In this document: positions 32,773-42,461 of the stretch, in pieces
How positions within the stretch are numbered: position 1 is the first letter of the stretch
Layout of the letters: each line of letters begins with the position of its first letter
Source: Streptococcus canis
Lineage (GTDB): Bacteria > Bacillota > Bacilli > Lactobacillales > Streptococcaceae
Direction of reading: 5' to 3'
DNA: 64,000 nucleotides
Assembly: GCF_900636575.1 (NCBI RefSeq)
Contig: NZ_LR134293.1
Location: 1,861,501 to 1,925,500 of the forward strand
Translations under genes and position numbers: made by a program
Notes under the pieces: model-generated
The model's database searches: none
What the model was told of the DNA's origin: nothing
Seen by the model: the letters and a program-made list of their open reading frames with translations, nothing else

Positions 32773-33901
32773 TTGAAACCCCCACTACTTCATTGTAACC
32801 AACTACCTGGACATCATCTGTTCCATCAATCACGACACCGTCTCCAATAACGGCTCCTTCACCGATAATGGCACGCGTAATTTGAGCACCCTCTCCAATA
32901 ATCGCACCGCTCATGATAAAGGAATCCTTGACTTGAGCTCCTTTTTTCACCTGAACATTGGTTGATAAGATGGAGTGCTCAACTTTACCTGAAACAAAAC
33001 TACCATCAACCACAAGTGAGTCCGACACGTCTGCTTCTTCAGCGATAAAGTTTGGTGGGGCAATATGGTTTTTAGAATAAATCTTCCATGAACGATCACG
33101 ACTATCTAAGGCATTTTCTTCACCAATGTATTCCATGTTTGCTTCCCAAAGTGATTCGATGGTCCCAACGTCTTTCCAATAGCCTTTAAAATTATAGCTA
33201 TAAACACGTTCACCTGTTTCCAAATAGGAAGGAATAACATTTTGACCAAAGTCAGACATGTCGATATTATTTTTCTCAGCGTCAACCAACATGGTTCTGA
33301 GACGTTTCCAATTGAAAATGTAAATCCCCATAGAAGCTTTGGTTGATTTGGGATGAACTGGTTTTTCCTCGAATTCGACGATACGATCGTTGGTATCTGT
33401 GTTCATGATACCAAATCTGCTTGCTTCTTTTAAAGGCACGTCAATAACAGCAACTGTTAAACTAGCCATATTGTCCTTGTGCTTTTGGAGCATATCATCA
33501 TAATCCATCTTATAAATATGGTCACCAGATAGGATTAAGACATATTCTGGATCAATACTGTCTATGTAATCAATATTTTGGTAAATGGCATGGCTAGTTC
33601 CTTGGAACCAGCGGTTTCCTTCCGTAGCAGAATAGGGTTGGAGAATAGTCGCTCCAGCATTAATCCCATCTAAGCCCCATGAAGAACCATTACCAATATG
33701 ATTATTGAGGGCTAAGGGTTGGTACTGGGTAATTACTCCTACATGATGAATGCCTGAATTGGCACAATTCGACAAGGCAAAATCAATAATCCGATAGCGG
33801 CCACCAAATTGAACAGCCGGCTTAGCAATACTCTGCGTTAATTTTCCAAGACGGGTTCCTTGTCCTCCCGCTAAGATTAAAGCTAACATTTCATTCTTCA
33901 T
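32762..33901 (-). CDS. glgC: Glucose-1-phosphate adenylyltransferase, catalytic subunit
   Basis: GlgC, 379 aa. It makes ADP-glucose from ATP and glucose-1-phosphate, the committed step to glycogen. The N-terminal [20 protein letters not shown] with [13 protein letters not shown] is the nucleotidyltransferase core. [10 protein letters not shown] and [13 protein letters not shown] contain the catalytic Asp, and a C-terminal hexapeptide beta-helix follows. It is translated ahead of glgD with a short overlap. Confidence 0.97.
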   Translation of the reverse strand: MKNEMLALILAGGQGTRLGKLTQSIAKPAVQFGGRYRIIDFALSNCANSGIHHVGVITQYQPLALNNHIGNGSSWGLDGINAGATILQPYSATEGNRWFQGTSHAIYQNIDYIDSIDPEYVLILSGDHIYKMDYDDMLQKHKDNMASLTVAVIDVPLKEASRFGIMNTDTNDRIVEFEEKPVHPKSTKASMGIYIFNWKRLRTMLVDAEKNNIDMSDFGQNVIPSYLETGERVYSYNFKGYWKDVGTIESLWEANMEYIGEENALDSRDRSWKIYSKNHIAPPNFIAEEADVSDSLVVDGSFVSGKVEHSILSTNVQVKKGAQVKDSFIMSGAIIGEGAQITRAIIGEGAVIGDGVVIDGTDDVQVVGYNEVVGVSNED

Positions 33902-34034
33902 TTAGATTTCCTTTCGCGACGGTCATCACATGACTCTATCAAGAGTAATTTTCAAAAAATTCTCATTTTTATCACTAGATCTTGAATGCCACATTGCCTA
34001 CCCGAAACTTTCTTCTCTCATCAGCATCTCCTAA

Positions 34035-35915
34035 TTAATCTTTTTGACGACGCTTCACTTTCCAGATGCTGGCCCCTAGCGCTGGCAGGGTAAAAGATAG
34101 GGTGTGGTTGTAATTTTTCCAAGCGTCTTTGACTGTCTTGGTAATTGGGTTGTGTTCTTTCCAAACGCCGCCATAACATTCCAATTCGGTGTTGAAAACC
34201 TCTTCGTAAGTACCAGCAAGAGGCACACCAATCGTAAAGCCTGGTCGTTCAACAGGCGTCATGTTAAAGATACACAACAACAATTCCCCTTTGTTATTGA
34301 CTCGACAGAAAGATAGAACTGATTCTTCTTTATTATCAGCATCAATGATGTCAATCCCATCATAGGTTTCGTCATTTTGCCATAACATATTATGGTCCTT
34401 GTAGAATTGATTCAATTCAGCTGTAAAGAATTGCAGTTTCGCATTAAAATGATCCTCTAAGTCATGCCATTCTAGCTGGTCATTATACTTCCATTCTAAA
34501 AACTGCCCAAATTCAGAACCCATAAATAGTAGTTTCTTACCTGGATGGCAGATTTGATAGGCATAAAGATTACGGAGCCCTGCAAATTGATTATAACGGT
34601 CTCCCCACATTTTGTGCATCATGCTCTTCTTTCCGTGAACCACCTCGTCATGAGAAAAAGGTAAGATATAGCGTTCATTGAAACAATAAACAAAACTAAA
34701 GGTTAGGAGGTTAAAATCAAATTGACGGTAATAAGGGTCTTCTTCATAAAAACGTAGAATATCATTCATCCAACCCATGTTCCATTTGTAGTCAAAGCCT
34801 AGACCGCCTTCTGTAATCGAGCTGGTAATAGGTGTTGCTGAGGAGGACTCTTCTGCAATCATCATAACATCTGGATGATGTTCTTTGATTACTCGATTGA
34901 GTTTTTGAAGAAAGGCAATACCTTCAAGATTTTGATTCCCCCCATGAATATTAGGCGTCCACGGACCTTGGTCATAGTCCAAGTACAACATATTACTAAC
35001 GGCATCTACTCGAATACCATCAATATGATAGGTTTCTAACCAAAATAAGGCACTGGAGATTAAGAAAGATTGCACCTGATTTTTCCCTAAATCAAAATTT
35101 AAAGCACCCCAGCCATAATTATGGGCTCGGTGATGATCTTGGTATTCAAATGTTGGTGTCCCATCAAAATATGCCAAGGCATCATCATTTTGGGTAAAAT
35201 GCCCCGGTACCCAGTCAACAATCACTCCAATATTGTTCAGGTGACAGGCCTCTACAAAATCCTGAAAATCTTCTGGTCTTCCAAAGGTCGCATCAAAGGC
35301 AAAGTAGCCCATTAGTTGATACCCCCAACTCATGTCCAAAGGATGAGTCATAACGGGCAAAAATTCAACATGGGTGTAGTTCATCTTTTTGAGGTAAGGA
35401 ATGAGCTCTTCTTTCAAGCGTGACATGTCGTATGGTTTGCCTGTCTCGTCTTTTTTCCACGAATTGGCATGAACTTCATAAATATTAACAGGTCTTTTCT
35501 TGAAACCAAAGCGTTTCCGACGCCCCATCCATAAGCTATCTTTCCATTTTTTATCAGGCAAGGTTTTCACAATAGCACCTGTTCCTGGCCTAGCCTCAAA
35601 CAAGAAAGCAAGCGGATCTATTTTCTCAACCAGATGGCCACCTTGACGTTTAACTAAATATTTGTAAATATCGCCTTCTTTAGCAAGGGCCGTAGTGACT
35701 TCCCAAACCCCTGCTTCATGTTTTATCATGGCAAGGGGGCTTTCTTTCCAGTTCGTAAAATCACCGATAAGACTAACTTCTTCTGCATTTGGAGCCCAAA
35801 CCCTGAATACATAAGCTACTTTATGATCGGTTTTAACCCGATGAACCCCTAAATAATCTTGTAAGTAGATATTGTCACCAGTACCAAATGTATACAGCGC
35901 TAACTCATTATCCAT
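34035..35915 (-). CDS. glgB: 1,4-alpha-glucan branching enzyme
   Basis: GlgB, 626 aa, GH13 family. It cuts alpha-1,4 chains and rejoins them as alpha-1,6 branches. It has the N-terminal CBM48 domain ([20 protein letters not shown]) and the TIM barrel with [20 protein letters not shown]. The nucleophile is in [16 protein letters not shown], the acid/base Glu in MIAEESS, and the third Asp in [12 protein letters not shown]. The gap of 133 nt to glgC is wider than the other glg junctions. Confidence 0.96.
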   Translation of the reverse strand: MDNELALYTFGTGDNIYLQDYLGVHRVKTDHKVAYVFRVWAPNAEEVSLIGDFTNWKESPLAMIKHEAGVWEVTTALAKEGDIYKYLVKRQGGHLVEKIDPLAFLFEARPGTGAIVKTLPDKKWKDSLWMGRRKRFGFKKRPVNIYEVHANSWKKDETGKPYDMSRLKEELIPYLKKMNYTHVEFLPVMTHPLDMSWGYQLMGYFAFDATFGRPEDFQDFVEACHLNNIGVIVDWVPGHFTQNDDALAYFDGTPTFEYQDHHRAHNYGWGALNFDLGKNQVQSFLISSALFWLETYHIDGIRVDAVSNMLYLDYDQGPWTPNIHGGNQNLEGIAFLQKLNRVIKEHHPDVMMIAEESSSATPITSSITEGGLGFDYKWNMGWMNDILRFYEEDPYYRQFDFNLLTFSFVYCFNERYILPFSHDEVVHGKKSMMHKMWGDRYNQFAGLRNLYAYQICHPGKKLLFMGSEFGQFLEWKYNDQLEWHDLEDHFNAKLQFFTAELNQFYKDHNMLWQNDETYDGIDIIDADNKEESVLSFCRVNNKGELLLCIFNMTPVERPGFTIGVPLAGTYEEVFNTELECYGGVWKEHNPITKTVKDAWKNYNHTLSFTLPALGASIWKVKRRQKD

Positions 35916-36024
35916 TCCATCACCCTCTCTTAATGTTCACTCTTTGTGATTCAGAGGTGCCTTGTAGGCAGCATTCCTCAGATACATCAAAGGTTTTAAA
36001 CAACATCAGTTCCTGAAAAACAAA

Positions 36025-36050
36025 AATAACCTGAGAAACCTCAGGTTATT
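36025..36050 (-). terminator. pulA terminator overlapping the stop codon
   Basis: An 11-bp perfect stem (36025-36035 and 36040-36050) with a 4-nt loop. On the minus strand it is followed by TTTTGTTTTT. The stop codon of pulA (36046-36048) lies inside its first arm in the RNA. It separates pulA from the glgB transcript. Confidence 0.8.
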
Positions 36051-38349
36051 CTGTGATATCAAGGATCATCGCCGTCAACTGATTCATGAGTAACTCATCA
36101 TTTTGAAAGCGCTTATCGTTTGTTTCAATTATAACATGCTTAGGACATGATTGCAAGCGTTTCCTTAAGATTGTGAAAATTACCTTGTATTTTCTTTTAT
36201 CATCCACTGTAAAGCTGATAAAACCAGTGTCTCTGTCAGCTTTTTCAATATAGACATGACGGCGAATCTCTTCAAAAGTTTGATATGAAAATAGGGGTGT
36301 TTTTGTTTTCAAAAAAATCAATTTTTTCATAAAAGTGACGGTTTCTTTTTCGATCGTCACCTGTTTCCAATCAATCTGATTGACCTGATCAGGAGCATTG
36401 TAAGAATTCATCGCTCTTTCTTTGTCAGCGTGGGTCAATTCGCCACGCTCTCCAGTTGGGTATAATTTGCTTCTTAAAAATTCTTGACCAATTTGCATAA
36501 AGCATATCCCCTGCATCAAGATGTTCATAGCTGAAGCTAATTGAATGCGTTTAGTATGGTCTTTTTTATTATCGTTTGGATTCAACGCCCAGAACAAATC
36601 ATTCAGGTTGTAATTATCGTGAGCTTCTACATAATTGACTACCTGGCTAGGTGATAGGTAGTGAACCAATTCATCACTACCTAAAATGGCTTTGGCGACA
36701 ATGTCTTCTGTTGGCGCACCAGAGGCAAAACCTTCTTCAAAAGTACCATAAACTTCTGCACCCTTAACAGCATTACGTTGGTCATCGTTAAAGAAGCCAA
36801 TGCCAGGCATCTTATGGGCATTATCTTTTTTAGCCTTGTCCTCAGGAGCAAGGCCTACGCCCATGTCCCAGCCTTCTCCAAAGACAAGAATTCTTGGGTC
36901 AATCTTATCCAATTCTTGGCGGATAAGGTTCATGGTTTCAACATCGTGTAGCCCCATTAAATCAAAACGAAAACCATCAATGTTAAATTCCTTAGTCCAG
37001 TAAAGAATAGAGTCAATCATGTACTTACGGTACATCTCCTTTTCACTGGCTGTTTCATTGCCACATCCTGACCCGTTTTGGAAAGTCCCATTCGGATTCA
37101 TTCGGTAGTAATAATCAGGAACTGCTAGTTGGAAAGCGGAATCTCTTGATGAGAAGGTATGGTTATACACCACATCCATAATAACGTTGATACCAGCATC
37201 ATGGTAAGCCTGAATCACTTCTTTTAATTCTAAAATGCGTGTAGCAGGTTCATGAGGATTACTGGTGAAACTAGCATCAGGCACATTATAATTTTCAGGA
37301 TCATAGCCCCAGTTATAGGCATATTCTCCTTGTTCGTCAATGACTTGATGGTGGTCAAAAAGAGGTTGTAGCTGGATATGGGTAATTCCTAGTGACGTCA
37401 CATAATCAAAACAGGTTTTGTCCCCAAATTCATTGCGCGTGCCTTTTTCAATCAATCCTTTGAATTTACCACGATGCAATGGACTGACACCTGAAGTCTC
37501 AGATTTTGAGAAATCGCGCACATGCATTTCATAGATAACCGCCTGATTAGGATTATCTAGTCGCCAAGTAGCTTCTTCTCCCTGTTTGACACTAAATCCG
37601 TCCGGTTTTAGATGGTTGGGGTCAATAACAATAGAACGCCTACCGTTGGCAGTTGTTGCAATCGCATAAGGATCTCGCGTATCTCTAAAAGTTCGCTTAC
37701 GGTAATACACGCGATAACGATAGGCTTGATAGTTATAATCCCCTTCTAGACATAACTCCCACACACCATGAGTATTTTGAGAATGGTCATCGGGATGACT
37801 TTTTTGACCACGCACCATAGGTACAACCCTTGCTACACTGGCACGTTCAGCTGTTGAATCATATAAAATAAGGTCCACCCGTTCAGCTGTGGGCGCCCAG
37901 AGCCGGAAAGTTGTTTGGTTGTCTTGGTAACGAAATCCAAGCCAACCACTAAATCCCCAGCGCTTATCAAAAGCTTTACTGTTAACCGCCATATCAAAAG
38001 AATGCGCCACCCGTCGCCCATAGGAGCGACTAGCAACGGCTGCCTGCCTTGAATAATAAACAGTGTCATCACCATCAACCAACCAGACTTCTGTTTTAGG
38101 AATACCGTAATCACGGTCAATGCGATAATCAATGGTCTTATGTTTCCAAAATTGATCTTTAACAATCACATAGGCATGGCTTAAAAAGTAAGGAGCAGGA
38201 TAGTTCACATGAGCCACTGCCCCAAAACTGTCAAATCGAGAAAAATAGGCATCTTTTCCCCATTTTCCATCTTGCCACTGCCACAAACTTAAATTAAAGT
38301 AATTGCCTTGACGACTATGGTAATGAACGATAATGGTATTATCCATCAC
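36046..38349 (-). CDS. pulA: Type I pullulanase (debranching enzyme)
   Basis: 767 aa GH13 pullulanase that cuts alpha-1,6 links in branched glucans. The family motif YNWGYDPENYNVPDASF is present. The barrel motifs are MDVVYNHTF, GFRFDLMGLHD (nucleophile Asp), FGEGWDMG (acid/base Glu) and VEAHDNYNLND. There is no signal peptide and no LPXTG motif, so it is the cytoplasmic form rather than the wall-anchored PulA. It follows the lipid kinase gene by 5 nt and ligA before that, and it ends in its own terminator. Confidence 0.92.
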   Translation of the reverse strand: MMDNTIIVHYHSRQGNYFNLSLWQWQDGKWGKDAYFSRFDSFGAVAHVNYPAPYFLSHAYVIVKDQFWKHKTIDYRIDRDYGIPKTEVWLVDGDDTVYYSRQAAVASRSYGRRVAHSFDMAVNSKAFDKRWGFSGWLGFRYQDNQTTFRLWAPTAERVDLILYDSTAERASVARVVPMVRGQKSHPDDHSQNTHGVWELCLEGDYNYQAYRYRVYYRKRTFRDTRDPYAIATTANGRRSIVIDPNHLKPDGFSVKQGEEATWRLDNPNQAVIYEMHVRDFSKSETSGVSPLHRGKFKGLIEKGTRNEFGDKTCFDYVTSLGITHIQLQPLFDHHQVIDEQGEYAYNWGYDPENYNVPDASFTSNPHEPATRILELKEVIQAYHDAGINVIMDVVYNHTFSSRDSAFQLAVPDYYYRMNPNGTFQNGSGCGNETASEKEMYRKYMIDSILYWTKEFNIDGFRFDLMGLHDVETMNLIRQELDKIDPRILVFGEGWDMGVGLAPEDKAKKDNAHKMPGIGFFNDDQRNAVKGAEVYGTFEEGFASGAPTEDIVAKAILGSDELVHYLSPSQVVNYVEAHDNYNLNDLFWALNPNDNKKDHTKRIQLASAMNILMQGICFMQIGQEFLRSKLYPTGERGELTHADKERAMNSYNAPDQVNQIDWKQVTIEKETVTFMKKLIFLKTKTPLFSYQTFEEIRRHVYIEKADRDTGFISFTVDDKRKYKVIFTILRKRLQSCPKHVIIETNDKRFQNDELLMNQLTAMILDITE
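36151..36165 (-). promoter_or_regulatory. Candidate cre (CcpA) site inside the 3' end of pulA
   Basis: TTGCAAGCGTTTCCT fits the catabolite-response consensus WTGNAANCGNWNNCW at every fixed position. It lies within the pulA coding sequence, about 235 bp before the glgB start. CcpA control of glgB or pulA is an inference. Confidence 0.4.
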
Positions 38350-38354
38350 TTGCC

Positions 38355-39377
38355 TTACTCCTCCAGTTCTTGTTCTAAGTCTTCAACTTCATGAGCAAAT
38401 TTCTTCACGATTTCCTCAATTTCTAACTCTTCTTGGTCTAATACTAAGGCGTCATCAGAAATCAAATCAGTATCCGCAAAGAAGGTAATATGGTTTTTCA
38501 GATTCTCAAGAGTAATTGGGGCATCACCGCCATATTCTCCATCTAAATTAATCATCATGCGCTTATCAGATTGGGGTTCAATAACAATCTTACTGGTTTT
38601 AATATATTCCACGCGCCGATCTGTAATATGTTTACCGCCGTCCAAAACCAACCGCAAGAGACGGACTATTTCAAAAAGATTGGCAGTTTTTACCAAAATT
38701 AAGGTAAACATCCCATCGTCTAGTTTGGCATCAGGGGCAATCATTTCAAAGCCACCGACAGAATTGGTAATGGCTGCAAAAATCATGGAAACTTCCCCTT
38801 TAAAAACACCTTGATCATGGGTAATTTTAACAGGAACATTGCTGATACGAGGCAACAATTCAACTCCCTTGGCAAGATAAGCCAAGTAGCCAAACATGGT
38901 TTTTAACTGACTTGGGACGCTGTAGGTTAACTCAGTCAAACTCCCTGCTGCAGCAATATTGATAAAATAGGTGTCTTTCTTAGCCCTGCCAATATCCATT
39001 TGAATGGTTTGGTTTTTACCAATTAATTTCGCTGCCTGGCTAGGATTACCTCTTGGTACTTTCAAGGCTCTGGCAAAATCATTGGTTGTTCCTGTTGGAA
39101 TAATAGCCATCTTAGGACGTTTTTTCAAGGGAGCAATCCCATTAACCACTTCATTAATAGTACCATCACCGCCAGCAGCAATCAGCAAATCAAACCCAGC
39201 TTCCGCTGCTCTCCTAGCTTCTTTTAAAGCAGAATGCTTTTCTGCCTTTGTTTGAAAGGCAGATGTTTCATAACCAAATCCTTCCAAGATCTCCAACACT
39301 TCAGGAACACTTTTTTTCATGATTTCTTGTCCTGATGTTGGGTTATAAATGAGACGTGCTCTCATTTGCTTTTTCAT
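38355..39377 (-). CDS. Diacylglycerol/lipid kinase (YegS/DgkB family)
   Basis: 340 aa soluble lipid kinase. The N-terminal RARLIYNPTSGQEIMKKSVP and LLIAAGGDGTINEVVNGIAP give the ATP-binding GGDGT motif. IIPTGTTNDFARAL and the C-terminal LDDGMFTLILV and MINLDGEYGGDAPI are also family blocks. The likely role is recycling diacylglycerol to phosphatidic acid at the membrane during lipoteichoic-acid turnover, as for Bacillus DgkB. The acidic C-terminal tail (about 40 residues rich in E/D) is longer than needed for the fold. It lies between ligA (13 nt) and pulA (5 nt). Confidence 0.88.
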   Translation of the reverse strand: MKKQMRARLIYNPTSGQEIMKKSVPEVLEILEGFGYETSAFQTKAEKHSALKEARRAAEAGFDLLIAAGGDGTINEVVNGIAPLKKRPKMAIIPTGTTNDFARALKVPRGNPSQAAKLIGKNQTIQMDIGRAKKDTYFINIAAAGSLTELTYSVPSQLKTMFGYLAYLAKGVELLPRISNVPVKITHDQGVFKGEVSMIFAAITNSVGGFEMIAPDAKLDDGMFTLILVKTANLFEIVRLLRLVLDGGKHITDRRVEYIKTSKIVIEPQSDKRMMINLDGEYGGDAPITLENLKNHITFFADTDLISDDALVLDQEELEIEEIVKKFAHEVEDLEQELEE

Positions 39378-39390
39378 AATATTACCTCAC

Positions 39391-41358
<1,968 letters not shown>

Positions 41359-41541
41359 TTATCATAAAAGAAGGAAAATAAGCTATTTCCTTGTCGGAAG
41401 AAAATAAAAAAGATATTTGAAAAACCACACCCCAAAAACCAACCTGAGAACCCCACAATAGCTTTTCTTTGCTTAAAAAAACTAAAAATAAAGACCAGTC
41501 ACTCGTATAAATCATTAGTTTATACCAAGCTTGAAAAGTTA

Positions 41542-41573
41542 ACAAAAAAGAGCTGGGCATTTGCCTAACTCTT
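41542..41573 (-). terminator. queT terminator
   Basis: Hairpin GAGTTAGGC/GCCCAGCTC in the minus-strand RNA followed by CTTTTTTG, 23 nt after the queT stop. It insulates ligA, whose start lies about 200 nt further on. The remaining bases 41350-41541 hold no gene that I can support. Confidence 0.75.
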
Positions 41574-41595
41574 CTCAATATCAGTTTATCAGTCG

Positions 41596-42099
41596 TTAAT
41601 AAAAGGTGATACGCTTAGCTAGCTTATCAATAATGAGCGAGCCAATCAGAAGCGAAGCCAATTCTCCCACAGCTGTGGTGAACCAAGTCAAAAAGAATGG
41701 AGCCCCAAAGAAATACAATTCAATCGCTACGGTAAGCATAGAAGCTGCGAAAAAAAACGAAAAGTAAAAGAATGCCTTGTTAAAGAGACCATTAAAGAGA
41801 TAATCTCTTTGATACTTGCCAAATAAAATCACTCCCAAAGTGACAAAAACAAGGGTCGATCCGCCACCAACAAAGACATCAATCAGCCCAAAGCTGTAAA
41901 AATTAGCAATCATACATCCCAAAGTCACTGCAATAATGTACTTACGATGGTAAAAAGCTAGAAAATTCAACATCTCAGATACTCGAAATTGATACATGCC
42001 ATAAGAAATAGCATTTAAGGGTGGGGTAATGGTTAGGACCACATATAGAGCAGCCACCAAAGCAATGTGAACATAGTCACGTACGGTTAATGTAAGCAT
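41596..42099 (-). CDS. queT: Queuosine-precursor transporter (QueT family)
   Basis: 167 aa integral membrane protein of the QueT family (formerly COG4708), the substrate-binding S-component type of vitamin transporters that works with the shared ECF ATPase module. About five to six membrane segments are visible. DYVHIALVAALYVVLTITPP and ISYGMYQFRVSEMLNFLAFY are family landmarks. I chose ATG 42099 because the riboswitch supplies AAAGGAG just before it; the longer frame to 42132 runs into the aptamer. Cells lacking the full queuosine pathway import preQ1 or related bases. Confidence 0.93.
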   Translation of the reverse strand: MLTLTVRDYVHIALVAALYVVLTITPPLNAISYGMYQFRVSEMLNFLAFYHRKYIIAVTLGCMIANFYSFGLIDVFVGGGSTLVFVTLGVILFGKYQRDYLFNGLFNKAFFYFSFFFAASMLTVAIELYFFGAPFFLTWFTTAVGELASLLIGSLIIDKLAKRITFY

Positions 42100-42103
42100 T
42101 TTT

Positions 42104-42184
42104 TTCTCCTTTGACGTCAGGATAGTCCTCAACGGATCTACCTACGTTTCTAATATGCTTGGTGAAAGGGAACTAAGCACCAAG
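42104..42184 (-). promoter_or_regulatory. preQ1-II (COG4708-type) riboswitch
   Basis: The minus strand reads CTTGGTGCTTAGTTCCCTTT, then CACCAAGCATATTAG, then a stem-loop insert, then CGTCAAAGGAG, which is also the ribosome site of queT. This is the conserved layout of the preQ1-II class: P2 hairpin, CATATTA joining strand, P4 hairpin and a 3' AAAGGAG pairing strand. Bound preQ1 should hide the ribosome site and turn queT translation off. The P4 insert (AGGTAGATCC/GGACTATCCT) contains bulges. Confidence 0.9.
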
Positions 42185-42394
42185 GGTTGCAAAGCAACAG
42201 CTACATTGTACCACAAAAAGATTATCTTGACAAAGCCCATCACATTTCATTTCCTTTATCCCAAAATGCAAAAATCTTCCCCACTTGTTCCCTATCACAC
42301 GGCATCAAGGCCTTTATATTCTCTTCTATAGTTAATCTGGTTGATTCCTAAGCCGGTTCCATTAAAAAACGTCACCTGCTTCTTCCATCAAGAA

Positions 42395-42423
42395 ACAAAA
42401 AGGCCCGAGATAGTTCTCAGACC
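42395..42423 (-). terminator. Terminator of the wall-anchored nuclease gene
   Basis: Minus-strand stem AGGTCTGAGA/TCTCGGGCCT (with G-U pairs), loop ACTA, then TTTTTG, 40 nt beyond the stop codon. The bases 42185-42394 hold no further gene. Confidence 0.75.
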
Positions 42424-42461
42424 TGTAACGAACCACTATGGGATTCAAAGACTTTCCGTGT

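Noticed and set aside
36046..38349. Wall-anchored surface pullulanase PulA
   Set aside because: No signal peptide, and no LPXTG at the C-terminus, so it is the cytoplasmic enzyme.
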